DNA of 64,000 nt, from the NCBI RefSeq assembly GCF_901933205.1, contig NC_044582.1, forward strand, positions 14,427,820 through 14,491,819, given 5' to 3'. The stretch comes from Camarhynchus parvulus (taxonomy: Eukaryota; Chordata; Aves; Passeriformes; Thraupidae). A program made the position numbers and the translations under genes. How positions within the stretch are numbered: position 1 is the stretch's first letter; each line of letters starts with the position of its first letter. The notes under the pieces are model-generated. The model had not been told where the DNA came from, did not search any database, and saw nothing but the letters and a program-made list of their open reading frames with translations. Positions 51,201-62,659 of the stretch are shown here, in pieces.

Positions 51201-54200
51201 CATTTAATGTGACTGCAAATTGCCCCTGTTAAGATGCCTTCTTTCTCACTGCCATAAGGAAAAGTGTGGCTTAACATTAATAATTAATGCTCTGTGGTGC
51301 CAAAGTCACCAGGAATGGAGGTGCAAGTCCAGTGAGTCATAATGCACTAAGGGGAGCTTTTTGCACATGAACAGGGAGGATTTCCCATCACTTTTGTTTT
51401 GATCTAATCGGCTCTGACAAGATTACACACTGTGTCTAAAAGCCTCTTTAACTCTATAGCTCTGCATAAATTTTTGAGTAGTTCTCAAGATTTCCCTGCA
51501 GAGTCTGCTTGGAACATGCTCCTAGCCCTGAATTGGTTAAATCTCTGGAGGGAGCAGTGCTTTGTCTTGGCATTTCTGCTGAAATCCAAAGAGGTTCTTG
51601 GGTCACTTTGCTCTACTATAGGCAGGTGTCGTTCCCACACTGATAAAGGACCAGAATAAACTTCCTCTTAAAAAAATTTAACATGATACCAGTAAAATAA
51701 AAGTTCAAATAAGAACTTATCGATTGAAGAGTTCTGAAAAATGCCTTTTGTGAACTTGGAGATCAGTCAGTGTAAAAGGATGCTATGAGGTTTAGTGTTG
51801 GACCTGAGCCACTCAGTTTTTTAACCCATGTCTTGGTATTGTGACAAATTTCAGGAGAAAATGCCTTGGAATGAACATTTCCTCTAAAGAGAAAGACTCC
51901 AATAATCCCTTTTTGCCAATGAGAGAAATGGATACCAGGGTGAAAGTGAAAAAACCCTTGTTTATTAACAAAAAGCAAGGTCCTGGGTAACCCCCAGGTG
52001 TCAGTACAGAAAATAATAATGAAGAAAGCCAATAGTACAGTTTGACCTGAATAGTTTTTCTTTTCCTAAGATGGGCTAATTCCAACAAGGAACAAATTCC
52101 TGTCTCTTGAAATGAGCTTGACCTACAGATCAGGGCTGGTATTACAGAAGGGAGAGCAGAGGTCTGGCCATATGACAGGAACTCAGACTCAGGGAGAACC
52201 CCTGTAATGGCCAGAAGGATTCCCTGAACCCTGCAGAAAAGGTGAGGAGGAGTTAAAGTGGTACAGAAAAGCAAGATGCCAAAACAGAAGGGGAATTTGT
52301 CCTTCTCCCTTTATAGGGTTTTATTTGAGGATTGTGTCTAAGTACCTGAGAAACATTTTCCTGTAGCAGCAAATTCTACAGGCTGTGAGAACCTAAGGTT
52401 ATGTATTGTTCCCAGGTGAAGTATTTCCCTCAGTTCGGATGCTTTTATTTGTGTATGACAGCTAAAATGGTAGAAAATACCAGCAGCAACCTAGGGGAAT
52501 TTTTTAAGTCTTCAAGTCTTTTTATTCTTATTGCCAAATAAAGGTAAATCATGCTCTGCAGATGTCTGTCACCAGCACTTCCATCAAGGACTGGTCACTG
52601 GGAAAGTGTGAGTAGCAGGGGGATTTTCTGTTTAACACCCTGCCTTGGTAAAGTGTGAATATACAGTGACCATTGTAACTTCTTGGGAGATGGGTGATGA
52701 ATTTTCCACTACTGCATGAAGGTTTATTTTCCCAATAGAGGAATTTGCTCTGCCAGAAGTATTAATGAGCCAAGAGCCTTCTCTCCTGTGAAAATCCATC
52801 TTTAAGCCTACTTGCTGAGCCCAAGGCATCCTCAGCTCTGTCTAGGGCAAGGGAGAGAGTGGCCTTGAGTTGGTGAGTGAGCCTGGACACAGACTGCCTG
52901 CAAAGATGCCTTTTTCTCCATCAGCTCTGCAGAGAAACCAGGGTGATTCAGGAGTGGGAGGCTCCATGTGTCTGGGCCTTTCTTGTCCACATGATACTCT
53001 GATGCTTTTCCTGGTTGCTGATTAGAGGAGCAGTCTCCAGCCTCATGTGGCAGCTCTTGGTGAGTTCAGTGACAGCAGGAACTGAATGATTATTAAATAA
53101 TTAAGTGATTTAAAGATCTGTTGGGCTCTATTGTGGATTAGTGCAGTGCACAGCCCTCCTATTTTCAATGAATAGACTGGCTTTAACAGTTTGTGTCTGT
53201 TGTATCTATCTGGTGATTGGAAGCAGTCAAGTTTTAAGTTCCTTTATTCTCTTCCTGGATACCTGTGTACTAAGTTTAAGAGGTCAATCTACAATTATCT
53301 TGGACATTTAGAGTTAAGGCTGGAGAGCATTCATTTTGTCAGACTCTCTGCCTTCAATAAAGAGCAGTCCCCAGCAAATGCTAGCTTTAATCTCATGTTT
53401 TTGTCAAGCATATACAAACTTGCTTTTAATTTAGCCGCTATCCTGCTGCTTGTTGTGCTTATGAAGCATTTTATTGTTGCTGTTGCCATTCTGAACTGAT
53501 TGGTAAATCTGTACCAAATACTTCTCAGTGATGGAAAAAGAAACATTGAAATGTTAATAATGAAAGAGTAGGGAAGATCCAGATGTCAGCTGGGGAAAAA
53601 ATGAAAACCAATCAGCCTTGATTAAACTTTTCAGATAAGAATTTGGGAACATCATGTCAGGATAAATTGTGTTTGTTCTAACCACTCTATCAGCCAAGAC
53701 TGAAGCTGCTGCCAATAAGAAACTCTCAGGAGTAAATGCATTTAAAAAGTTACAGGGATCTGATAAGGGACGTAAGTAAGTCTGACTAAAGTGTTGCCAT
53801 CAGAGCTGGGTGATGCTTTGAGATTTTTTTGCTTGATACAGGCCTGACAGCCATGTGGTTCACTGTTTAATTTTAGCTTGATCTGTGGGCAAGGAAGGGC
53901 TCTACATCCAGACTTGTAAAGCCACTATTTTCCATGGAGATTTATTTTTACCATTCTAAAAATACATTGCTGACATGAGTACCAAAGTTTCTATCCGGAC
54001 CATTCTCAAAGCCTTTCGGTCACTTACGCAAAAACTGGCTCACAATAAAAAGATTTTCTGACCTTAAAGAAGGTCCAAGAATGGACTGGAATTTAGTTTA
54101 ACTTGCTCATAGTTTCTGCTTTGACTTCTTGAATACAGCCCATTTTTCTGCTTTTTAGTGAGGTATCACTGCTAGAAAGCTTCCGGCAGAGTGAGCCACA

Positions 54201-55817
54201 TGGGCCAACCCTCTGGGAGTGGAAGCTGCTCCTAAAACCGGGCATTTGGGGCTGCTCACTAACTCCACTTTCCTGCTGTTCTTGTTGGAGATCCAGGGGG
54301 CTGCACATGTGCCTTACTGCATCTCCTGAACTGTCCTGGGACATTCCTTAATTAACTGTAAGAAGTCAAGTAGGGTGCCAGCTGGCCCAGCCTGCTCCGT
54401 CATAAAACAGGGGTTTAATATGTTCAAGTTAAGGTGGTTGAGAAAGAGAGATGCAGGTAAAAACACAAGCCAGCAGGGAAATTTTTTTTTCATTACTTTA
54501 AAGATTTTAGAAGAAATGCTTTTTCCTTCTCCCATCCCAAGAAAAGAGAGATCAATTTTTCTACATTCCGTAAAACTTGGAAGAGAAAATAGATTATTTT
54601 TAGCTTATTCCCTGGGCACTGTGTAGGCTTCAGTCTTTGGAGTCACTTTGTTCCCGACTGTAGCAGATACAGGATTTATACAAGCTCCAGAGAAAAGAAA
54701 AAATTAGGGGGAAGAAGAAAGATTTCAGAACAAGTCTCTTGCTCTCTTTTCTCCCCCCTTTCTTCCCCTTTCATTCTTCACTTATTACTGCTCCTGCATT
54801 TTAGAAGTTTCCTTCACTTTGGCTCTTCCTCAGCGTGAATTACTCTCTTGAAGTATTTTGAACAGATGAGGGAAAGATTAGAATTGATTTTAGGATGGGG
54901 AAATAAGAGAAAGGAATAAAATCCTGGGAGGAAAAGCAGCAGAGCTGGTCCCTAGATAGCACAAGAGGCCAGGCTGTAGTCACAGGGTTAAAATACAGAG
55001 CCAGACACACACGTTTGGGGGCGAGACATGCAGATGGATAATCTGAAGATTTCTGGCTGTCAGGAGGAAAGCCACAGCTGAGCTGGCTGTGGCAAGTGAC
55101 AGTAATGAGCTCCAAGGGTGAAGTTTGGGAGAGAGTAGAGAATAAAAATGCCCCTGAGGGTAAGGTGGCACTTGTGACAGCAGACTTCTGACAATTTCCT
55201 GAGACCCTTGGGCAGCTTCACGTTGTTGTTATCCAAAGTGGAGCTGATTTAATCTGCTGGAGATGAGCTCCATCCCAAACAATGACTTGTCTTTTTTCCT
55301 TGGAACAGTCCCAGATCCAGTCTGTGTGTATCTAGTGAGTAGCTCAGGCATATGTGTTTCAGATACAGAGATTCTGTATTTCCAGCATTTGAATGGTCAG
55401 ACTTTAATTCTCTAGGCAGAACACAGTGTGGCTGGTTTATTTTCCCATCTCTGCAAATGAGTAAGCAGGTTTTTTCCTTCCAAACTTGCCGTAGATGTTG
55501 GAAGTGGAATCTGTTATCCTTACAACCTTCCTATGTTCATGTATGCACAGAGTACAGAACAAAAAGACAGTAATGTCCCTGGGGATGTTTGGATTTACAG
55601 TTTAGCAGCACAGAGCTGTTTTCTAAAGTCAATACTCAGTAACAAAAGGTCTGTGTCCAGACCTTGGACACACGTACCTGGGCTCTGACGTGAGGGAACG
55701 TGCTGTAGGCATTAATAACAGAGCAGTGTTGACCACAGCCCTGGGAATTATAGGCAGTGTGGCATTCATATTCACACAACAATGTCTCACTTGTGCTTGG
55801 TGTTTTAATTTTCTCAG
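48219..55817 (+). other. SLC25A26: SLC25A26 intron, 7.6 kb
   Basis: This phase 1 intron starts with the weak donor GTGCAA and ends TTTTCTCAG. It holds a probable minus-strand LTR at about 51840-52320 and a short ACACATGTGTGTGTG tract near 50605. A pyrimidine-rich block (CTCCCCCCTTTCTTCCCC) lies near 54750. The AT-rich stretch 49550-49680, with AATTTAACAC and GATTTATTTACAG, could be a conserved element. Elsewhere I see only unique sequence, and no second gene. Confidence 0.88.
51840..52320 (-). mobile_element. Probable LTR (endogenous retrovirus-like), minus strand
   Basis: Read on the - strand, a TATAAA box (AACCCTATAAAGGG, near 52318-52305) is followed about 340 bases later by AATAAA at 51966-51961. 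A U5-like segment then contains CACTTTCACCCTGGTATCC and ends near GAAATTTGTCACA at 51840. Promoter, polyadenylation signal and U5 in this order and spacing resemble ERVL-type LTRs of birds. No flanking duplication or internal genes were found, and the upstream border is a guess. A 153-codon minus-strand open frame crosses the whole block and is best explained as chance. Confidence 0.45.
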
Positions 55818-55882
55818 GTGGATTTGCAGCTGCAGTCACCACACCGCTGGACGTAGCAAAGACAAGAATTATGTTGGCAAAG
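55818..55882 (+). CDS. SLC25A26: SLC25A26 coding exon (H5 and third SLC25 signature)
   Basis: Entered in phase 1, the exon completes a Gly codon and encodes [20 protein letters not shown] plus K. PLDVAK (55844-55861) is the third Px[DE]xx[KR] signature of the mitochondrial carrier family. Its proline kinks helix H5, and D and K form the matrix-gate salt bridges. This is the strongest single family marker in the window, and the peptide matches the SAM carrier rather than other SLC25 members. The acceptor is TTTTCTCAG ending at 55817, and the donor GTAAGA at 55883 is good. The exon ends in phase 0, in frame with GCT at 57261. A 170-codon minus-strand open frame covering it is a shadow. Confidence 0.98.
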
Positions 55883-57260
55883 GTAAGAGGGAGGGATGGA
55901 GGCCACCAGACAGGCCAGGGAATGGCCTGGGCATTCCAGAGTTTCTGTAGGATCCTTACAGAATGAAATCCAGCACCTATTAATAATAATTTCTGCTCCT
56001 GTCCTAGAAGGCAGGAGTAGATATGAACAGGCACTGCATGCAGAACTAATGAAATTGTTGTGTTCCTTTCCTTGATGCTTCTCTGGTCCCTTCCCAAGGG
56101 AGCTGTCTGAAACAGACCTGGCCTCGTGCTCAGCTTCCAGACTCTCATGCAGTGTCTTTAGGAGAAAAGCCTTGCAGAGTCAGAGTTAACTCAATGTTAA
56201 ACTGCCCATCAGGGATTTATTCTGCTGTTTTGATATGTCTGCATGTATTTTCTCAGGAGGGCTTGGTACTGGATTTTCTGTTGTAAAACATTAAACTATA
56301 GAGATTGTGATGGCCAACGTCTGCCAACCAGGGCAGAAGGAAGATTGCTTATAAGATCAGTAAGGTCAATAAGTTTAGAAATTGCTGGTGAGTCTGATGT
56401 TCCCATCATCATCTCACTGACCCAGGGCAGAGCTGAGAGCCACCAAGCTAAGAGCCCTCAGCAGGTGGATGTTCCTAAAGCCTTTCCCAGCCCTGAAAAG
56501 ATCTGTTGTGCTGGTGAAGGATGGGCATGCTGGAGTTTCTGTGGGTGTTTTTTACCCTGTTGCTCACATCTCTCAGTTTGGGGTGTTTCTTGTTGCTACC
56601 ATGCACCTCCCCAGCTGGGTCACATCTGCTGTGTTATCTGTCACTGCTGGGTTGTGTCCGCTAAAACTTCTTTGTCTTTGGAAAGTGTTGGTGATAAACC
56701 TGTAAAAACTGGGTTTCATTTATCTCTGCCTCTCTCCTGAGCAACAGGGGAAAGAAATGAGGGTGCTTTGAGACCATTCATTTTCTGTCAGTCATTTCAC
56801 ATTAAGAATTCACACATGGAATTGAAATATCTCTAGTCCTGCTGTTTGTCCTCTGTTTTGCACTCAAGACAATTTTCACATGCAATACACTACTCGGGGT
56901 TTTTTTGTTCATTAAAATCTAAAGGAGCAGCAAAGTCACTTGGTGCTTTGGGAGTGTTTTTATTAAGGTCTTACTGCAGTGTCACTGCTGGATGTAGAGC
57001 TGAGTGTAGTGCAGAAGGGACTGGCTGCCCAGTTCTGCACTAACCAGCTCTGGGACCTTGATTGTTTTGTTCTTCTGTGCCTCTGCTTCACTTTCTGTCC
57101 TTTTTTTCATTCCTGGAGACGAGGAGCTTTTGCCTGTGCCTGGGGTAAGGAGGTTATGAGGATGTCTGTAATTCCTGTCATGTAGCACTAACCAGGGGCA
57201 GGAGCTCAGTACATAACTAAACCTCTGCCAACATTTCCAATCTCTCTCTCTGTGGTGCAG
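55883..57260 (+). other. SLC25A26: SLC25A26 intron, 1.4 kb
   Basis: This phase 0 intron has the donor GTAAGA and an acceptor preceded by TCTCTCTCTCTGTGGTGCAG. No repeat or second gene is recognised. The open frame at 56243-56740 has no family features. Confidence 0.88.
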
Positions 57261-57334
57261 GCTGGTTCCAGCAATGCCAGGGGGAATGTTCTGGCTGCCC
57301 TTGGTGGCATCTGGAGGACACAAGGCCTGCCAGG
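57261..57334 (+). CDS. SLC25A26: SLC25A26 coding exon (matrix helix h56)
   Basis: The exon encodes AGSSNARGNVLAALGGIWRT and then QGLP plus two bases of a Gly codon, so it ends in phase 2. It is the matrix loop and short amphipathic helix h56 of carrier repeat 3. IWRTQGLPG carries the conserved pattern in which a Q or E-G pair precedes the GLFxG turn. The first residues (SSNARGN) form a polar linker that usually varies between species. The acceptor is TGTGGTGCAG at 57251-57260, and the donor GTAAGG at 57335 is good. The split Gly codon is completed by the C at 61718. Confidence 0.96.
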
Positions 57335-60300
57335 GTAAGGACGTGCTGCACCTCAGGGCTTGTGTTGTTTAGGGGGTGGTTTAGGGGGTGTGAGAGGATG
57401 TGGTGGGATCTGTTTCTGTTTAAATGCTGGCATACAGAAAAGCTTTTTGATTGCTGCACACCTGGGCAGGGAGCAGCAGTGGGGTGGCCAAGAACAAATC
57501 CCTCAGGGAGGCTGAGTGTCCTCACCTTAGCCCTGGCTGGGGGCAGTGTCCAGGGAAGAGCACAGAAAAGGGGCTTTGTTGGGAGTGTATCCAACCTCTG
57601 AGCCCAGCTCCAGGTGTCAGAGGTGAGGGTGGCTTTGTGTTAATAACCCATGATGGACTCTTCCCTGTGAACATTTGTGATCTGTGTCCATTTAAATTCA
57701 GGCACATCTCGTGGCAGTTTCAGCAGTTTCATTTGAGGGTGTGAATCCCCTCTCCTGAGGAGCCAGGGAAGGTCAGCACAGGACCCACAAGCCCCTTATG
57801 GACAGGTTTTCCTCCTCCTGGCAATTTCTTGCAGATTTGAAAGCACCAGCAAGGTCTGCTCTGTTCAATTCCCCATTCTTGTTGTGAAGCACAATGTGAG
57901 CAGGCAGTGCCAGTGTGGTGCCAGCAGTGGGACAAGCTGAAGCACAGGGAGGAGCAGTGAGCTCTCAATCTCCTCTTAGGTCTGGCCTTTAGCTCATGCC
58001 CCCAGATTATTTGCAGTGTGGAACCCATTGCAAAAGTGCAAATTTCCTGAGCCAGGCCTGAGTGCAAAGAGTAGGTCTGAGCAGCCTCAGAGCAGCTCTG
58101 CAGAGCTTTCCTGCCATAGCCAGAGTGCAGAAATGTTCCGGGCTTTCCTCTGAGCAGCTGTGGAAGTCTGAGGTGATGTCCATCCAGTCTCTCAAGTGCC
58201 TCACTTTGTCCAGTCCTGAGACAGAGAATTCTGCTCCTGACCTTGGAGCAGTGTAGGAACACAGAGTCTCCTGCTGGTGTTTCTAGAACATTTGGAGGTG
58301 TGAAAATTATTATTGTTTGTTACTGACACTGCTTCACTTACACCCCCTTGTCCTCTTTGAGTGTGTGTCTTACACCAGTAGTTGGCCTCTGGAAGTGAAT
58401 ATATGTCCTAACTTCTCCAGGCCATGAAGTTCAGCCTGTGCTGCCTTCAGGAGGGCTTGTGTCTCACCTGTCTTTGGCCTGGAAGAGAAACAGAGGGATT
58501 TTTGGAAGGTTTGGGCTTTTCCCTGTAGTTTTCCCTAGATTTTTAGCCCTCTCACTCTTTCAGGGCACTGTCCTAACCTTTGTTGCCCAGAGCACTGTGC
58601 AGAACACAACTTTGCAGGGCACAGCTTTCTCTGAACATCTCATCTCTGCCTGCCCAGCTAATAAAAGTTCAAACCTCTTTCTACACATGTGGGAAATAAT
58701 TCAAAACAAATTGCAGGAAGTTCCTGAACACTGATTCCAGGAAGGCATCCAGCTGTGCCCCCCAGCAGCACTCAGCTGCCTCAGGTTTACCTCTCAGAGG
58801 GGACAAGGTGATGTGGCAGGGGATGAGTTTTGGGTCCTGCAGGGCTTGCTGGACTCTTAAGGCATGTTTGGAAAGGGATTGGGAGAAGTGAGGCCATGTC
58901 TGCTGCTGGTGGAAGTTGAGCTCTGAAGGGTGTGAAGAAACATGGATTATACTAAGGAAATTTCCCCCAGCCACCAGCAGAAAGTAAAGATGTGCGTTTG
59001 TGTTCTTTCCAGGCTGTTTCAGCAGTGCCCTTTCCTAAACAACCCAGAATTAAACTCTGCCCAAAGATAGCACCAGTGGACTAGGACCAAAGGGAACACA
59101 ATTCAGTTGAAATCAAAACAATAAGAGATCTGGAGAAAAAGTAACGTGCAAAGGAGGCCAAGCTGCGTCAGCTGCGAGGAAAAGGAAGAAAGTCTTGGGA
59201 AAAATAAACGCAGAGGCTGCCTTGCCTGCTGCCAATTATAAATCTATTAATCAAAACCAATAAAAATGTCGGGCTTTTTTGGCCAGTTCCAACATGACAT
59301 GATTTATGGCTCCTCTAATAAATCTCGTACTTGAAGAGGAGGAATTCTGAGGGCAGAAAGACGCATTGCTTATTGCCACCTTATTAAAACCAGAGCACAG
59401 GGCTCAGCTTCCTGGTCTGCACCTAGTAAATCCCTCTGCTCCGTGCCAAGAAATTCCACATCCCTTTCTGCCAAGGGAGAGCCAGGCCTGGCAGGGGTTA
59501 GGATAGGGATGGGGTGAGTGGATCTGTGAAGCTCTTTGCTCTTGCCAGAGGAGCGGAGGAATCACTCACAGGAAGGGGGGTTTGCATCTTGTCTGATGGC
59601 TTTTCTCCCAAGGAGATAGTGGTGTTTGAAAGCCATGGCTGAAGCTTCACAATTTATTGGTGAGAAACACGAGGGTTATTGAATGGTGATGCTGGTGAGG
59701 TGGCCTCTGTGGAGTGGTGGTGTTGCACCAGGTGTCCTGTTCCTCCCGTGAGCTTCCCGGCCAGAGTAGAATTGGCACGTGTGAGGTACTGATTTAATTT
59801 TGAGCTAACAATCCCTCGACATCGTTCAGTTTTATTTGTTGAAGTGTGGGCTATGAATCTGGATTTCAGTGGAAAAATACCAGAAGGGCACAGGCCTCAG
59901 CAGTAACAGCACATGCACAGAGAAAGCTTCTGTGGGTGGGCAGCCCCTCAAGGGGAGGAAAGCAGGGAAAAGTCTCTTTGGGGAGTAGAGAAGGGTCCCA
60001 TCTCTGGGGGAATTTCACCTGGTAGCCAAGCAGGGGGGAAAAGCCTCCATCACTGGGCTGCAAGTTTCACACAGTGCTTTTGTCAGCACTGGGCCCTCTG
60101 TGCTGTGTCCAGGCCCTGTTTCCCAGGGAAGTGGTAGAATCAGCATCCCTGGAAGTATTCAAAACGTGCAACTGTGGTGCTTGGGGACATGGGTTAGTGG
60201 TGGGCTTGGTAGTGCTGGGTTTTTTTGGGCCTGTCCTTTTCCAACCTGAATGATTCAATGATCCAAAGGGTAACTGCAGGGGTCCTGTTAGGAGCTGAGG

Positions 60301-61717
60301 AGTGGCAGGGTGCCAGGTGAAATCTGCAGACACAGACCAAATCCAGCTAGACAGCAGACCTCTGCCCACCAGAGCCATTTCTGATGGGGCCAGCAGAATT
60401 AAACCCAATTTATCACATCTGCTGATGGAGGCAGGTGTGGTCCAGGAGGGACCAGTTTGGATCAGACCTGCCACAGAGTTCTGCTCTTTGGATTTGGGAC
60501 CTCCCTGCCCTCACACAGAGAGGGAGCCCATGGGGGAAGCATGGACTGGCAGGTGGGAACAGGAAACTGGGAGAAGCAGGGCCAGGATTCTTGGAAGTGA
60601 TGGTTGGTAATGGGGGTTGCCAGGGATGCAGCTTCTGGGTAACTCAGTTATGGGCCCCTGTTTGTGTAATAGCTGTGTCTCGAGTGGGCTGTTCTGGAAA
60701 CAAATGTCTGCCCCTGCTCCCGTAATGAGGCTCCCTAATTCAGCAGGAGAGGGATGCTGTGTGCTGCTCCCTAGGATTTGCCCTATCAGTGCTCTGTCCA
60801 TACATGCCTTGTACAAATTACTCTGTTTTAAAGCTGTCATTACGGTAATAGGCCCAATTGCTGTCTAGTAAAGCCATAAAATGTTTCCATCTGCCTGTGT
60901 GCTCCAGGCTCCTTAGCAGAGCTCATTACTGCCAGAGGTTTCCCTGTGCATTGGGAGCAGGGAGCTCCTGAGCAGCCAGGTCCCACCAGGAATTGCAGCT
61001 TGTCCCGCTGGGGACACCCCCTCAGCAGGGACCATGGGGTGCTGGGACAGCAAGGGACAGGATCCCAGTGGAGCTCAGCCAGGCTGAGTGCTATGGATCT
61101 GGAAGGGGGGGTGGGATGCCAAATGGATTCGTGTTTAATCCTTGCTTGCCACAAGGGAAGCCTGTAATCCTCTGGGAGGATACACTGGCCTGTCCTGAAG
61201 TTGTTAAACCAGCTGTGAGCTTGGATGTGTCAAGCAATTGGCTTTGCACAAGTTCCCCTGTTAATTTCTATGAAGATCAGGCACCTAAAAGGGTGGCAGC
61301 TGAAGGTGCCACGAATGGAATATTTCTGCTCCCTCACTGTTGTGTGTTCCTGGGAATGAGCCACAGCAGTGAGCAGGGCTGGCTGTGCAAGGGGCAGCCC
61401 TGAGAGGCTGTGGGGGCATTGGGGACAGGCTGCTCCCACCTGTGTGCAGCTCTTTGTGTCCATGTGCCTGAGCTCCCCATCCCAGTGGCCCACAATGGCC
61501 TCTGCCTTGTCCTTCTGCACCCGAGGGGTGGAGAGGGGTTAAAAACCACAAGCCTTGGGAGTGCTGTGTTAGGGAAGTCCAGACAGATCCCTGCAGTGAG
61601 TAGTGGGGTGGGATTTAAGAAACCAGCAAGGGAGAGTTGTTCTTGGCTTTGCTTCCCGAAGCAGCCCCTGCATCCGCTCCCCGCTCATCTCTCAAAGCTC
61701 CTTCCCTCTGCCTTCAG
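57335..61717 (+). other. SLC25A26: SLC25A26 intron, 4.4 kb (last intron)
   Basis: This phase 2 intron runs from the donor GTAAGG to the acceptor CTGCCTTCAG. It carries one CR1 fragment at about 60117-60266. The block 59090-59340 is AT-rich with several homeodomain-like cores (CAATTATAAATC, ATTAATCAAAACC, CCAATAAAAATG) and has no repeat signature, so it is a candidate conserved element. The GC content rises toward the last exon. The 177-codon minus-strand open frame at 57729-58262 has no recognisable product. Confidence 0.88.
60117..60266 (+). repeat. CR1 LINE 3' fragment with internal deletion
   Basis: The block reads TTTCCCAGGGAAGTGGTAG, CATCCCTGGAAGTATTC, GGTGCTTGGGGACATGGG, GTGGGCTTGGTAGTGCTGGG and TTTTCCAACCTGAATGATTC. 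Relative to the copy at 29148-29655, the stretch between the TGCTGGG element and TTCCAACCT is shortened, having lost the TTGGACTCAATGATC part. The orientation is +. Confidence 0.86.
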
Positions 61718-61814
61718 CTTGTTCGCAGGTGTTGTCCCACGGATGGCAGCCATCAGCCTGGGAGGCTTCATCTTCCTGGGCACGTACGAGAAGACTCGGC
61801 TGCTGCTGCTGTGA
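61718..61814 (+). CDS. SLC25A26: SLC25A26 terminal coding exon with stop codon (helix H6)
   Basis: After completing a Gly codon the exon encodes [20 protein letters not shown], then [11 protein letters not shown] and TGA (61812-61814). It contains the GLFAG turn of h56 and transmembrane helix H6. Y-E-K-T-R (61785-61799) is an exact match to the cytosolic-gate motif [FY][DE]xx[RK] of even helices. As I recall it, human SLC25A26 has YDRTH here, so the bird form keeps the basic residue at the last position. The protein ends four leucines later, about seven residues short of the human C-terminus. The acceptor is CTGCCTTCAG at 61708-61717. Confidence 0.97.
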
Positions 61815-62160
61815 GCCAGCCCGCCCGATCTGCCGGAGGAGGAGCCGGGCAGGGAGCGGAGCCTTCCTCCCACAGCCCTCCCAGCAGCTGTCCCGCAGGC
61901 TGAGAGCCACTCTCCCTGCTAGAGAGAAGTAAATCCTCCAATAATCCAGTTTCCCAAACATGAAATTTTCCTGCATGGAAAGTGGGTGAGGTAATTTGGG
62001 AGAGTTGTGCCAAAAAAGTGATGTTTGGGGGGTAAACAGCTAATTACGGTGGCTGCAAAAGGCATTATTAGAACTCCTGCAGGGAAAGTGTTTTGGAAAG
62101 CTCTGGCTTGGGGGCTGAGTGGGGAGGCTGAAATAAAGCAAGTTTTCATCATTCAGTGGC
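61815..62160 (+). other. SLC25A26: SLC25A26 3' UTR (extent inferred)
   Basis: GC-rich sequence follows the stop codon, becoming AT-richer toward a canonical AATAAA at 62132-62137. The right end is placed about 20 bases after that signal. A distal alternative end is possible at AATAAA 63146-63151, but it lies inside an A-rich tract and is less convincing. Confidence 0.6.
62132..62137 (+). promoter_or_regulatory. Polyadenylation signal AATAAA, likely SLC25A26
   Basis: This is the first canonical hexamer after the stop codon, 317 bases downstream (GCTGAAATAAAGC). The sequence after it is T-rich (GTTTTCATCATTCAGTGG), giving a moderate downstream element. Confidence 0.6.
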
Positions 62161-62653
62161 ACCTGCCTCGTAACAGGGGAGGGGAAGGGGCTGATAGAGT
62201 TACAGCCTGCTGCCCTCCAACAGCACTGAAAGGATCCTGGCCTGGGAGAGCTCTTTGTCAAAGACAATCATCCATTTGTTTCTCATTCGAGCTGTATTTG
62301 TGGAAGTTTATATTCCTGTTTATACCTACAGGTGCTCAGCAAGCATTCCTGTGTGGGAGCCAGTGCAGCTTTATTAATCACACTCATATTTCTCCAGTAA
62401 AAGCTTGTATTATTTTACAGCTGTGCTTGTGCAAAGGCACGGAGCTCTGCCTTCTTTTGGTCTTCATCCCTCAGCTGCTGAAGCTGCAGGAGGATGGAAA
62501 CCTGGGAGGGAATCTGGGAGGGCAAGGCAGGGAGAACATCAGAGTTCTGCTGATGTAGAGGGAGAACAAACGCCAGACCAGGTCAGTGTCCTGAGCAGGG
62601 GACACCAGTGACACCAGAGCCCCTGTCCAGTGCCTACAGCACAGGCTGAATGT

Positions 62654-62659
62654 TTTATT
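62654..62659 (-). promoter_or_regulatory. Minus-strand polyadenylation signal AATAAA with GT-rich downstream element
   Basis: TTTATT on the + strand reads AATAAA on the - strand. Within the next 20-50 minus-strand bases come TGTGCTGT and two copies of GGTGTC, a good GU-rich element. It is the best-formed polyadenylation site in the window on either strand. Confidence 0.5.

Larger units (their letters stand above)
1..62160 (+). other. SLC25A26: SLC25A26 gene, 3' portion (last six coding exons, introns and 3' UTR)
   Basis: SLC25A26 encodes the mitochondrial S-adenosylmethionine carrier of the inner membrane, which imports SAM into the matrix in exchange for S-adenosylhomocysteine for methylation of mitochondrial RNA, proteins and lipids (family knowledge). 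Six + strand exons join in one open frame of 132 codons plus TGA, and every border is GT-AG. The conceptual product aligns by eye without gaps to roughly residues 136-267 of the 274-residue human protein, recalled rather than searched. The first half of the protein (H1 to H3 and the first two signatures) must lie upstream of the window. The right end is set by a candidate polyadenylation signal and is approximate. Confidence 0.96.

Noticed and set aside
51813..52274. 153-codon open frame on the - strand
   Set aside because: It spans a probable LTR, including its TATA-to-U5 region. The peptide has no retroviral or host domain.
55636..56148. 170-codon open frame on the - strand
   Set aside because: It lies antisense over the true exon at 55818-55882, whose + strand peptide carries the PLDVAK signature.
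57729..58262. 177-codon open frame on the - strand
   Set aside because: No recognisable domain, no splice-site or promoter context, and cysteine- and histidine-rich chance composition in GC-richer intron. Similar lengths occur on both strands here.
62025..62558. 177-codon open frame on the + strand just after the SLC25A26 stop
   Set aside because: It overlaps the 3' UTR and its polyadenylation signal, has no family resemblance, and has no upstream coding continuity.
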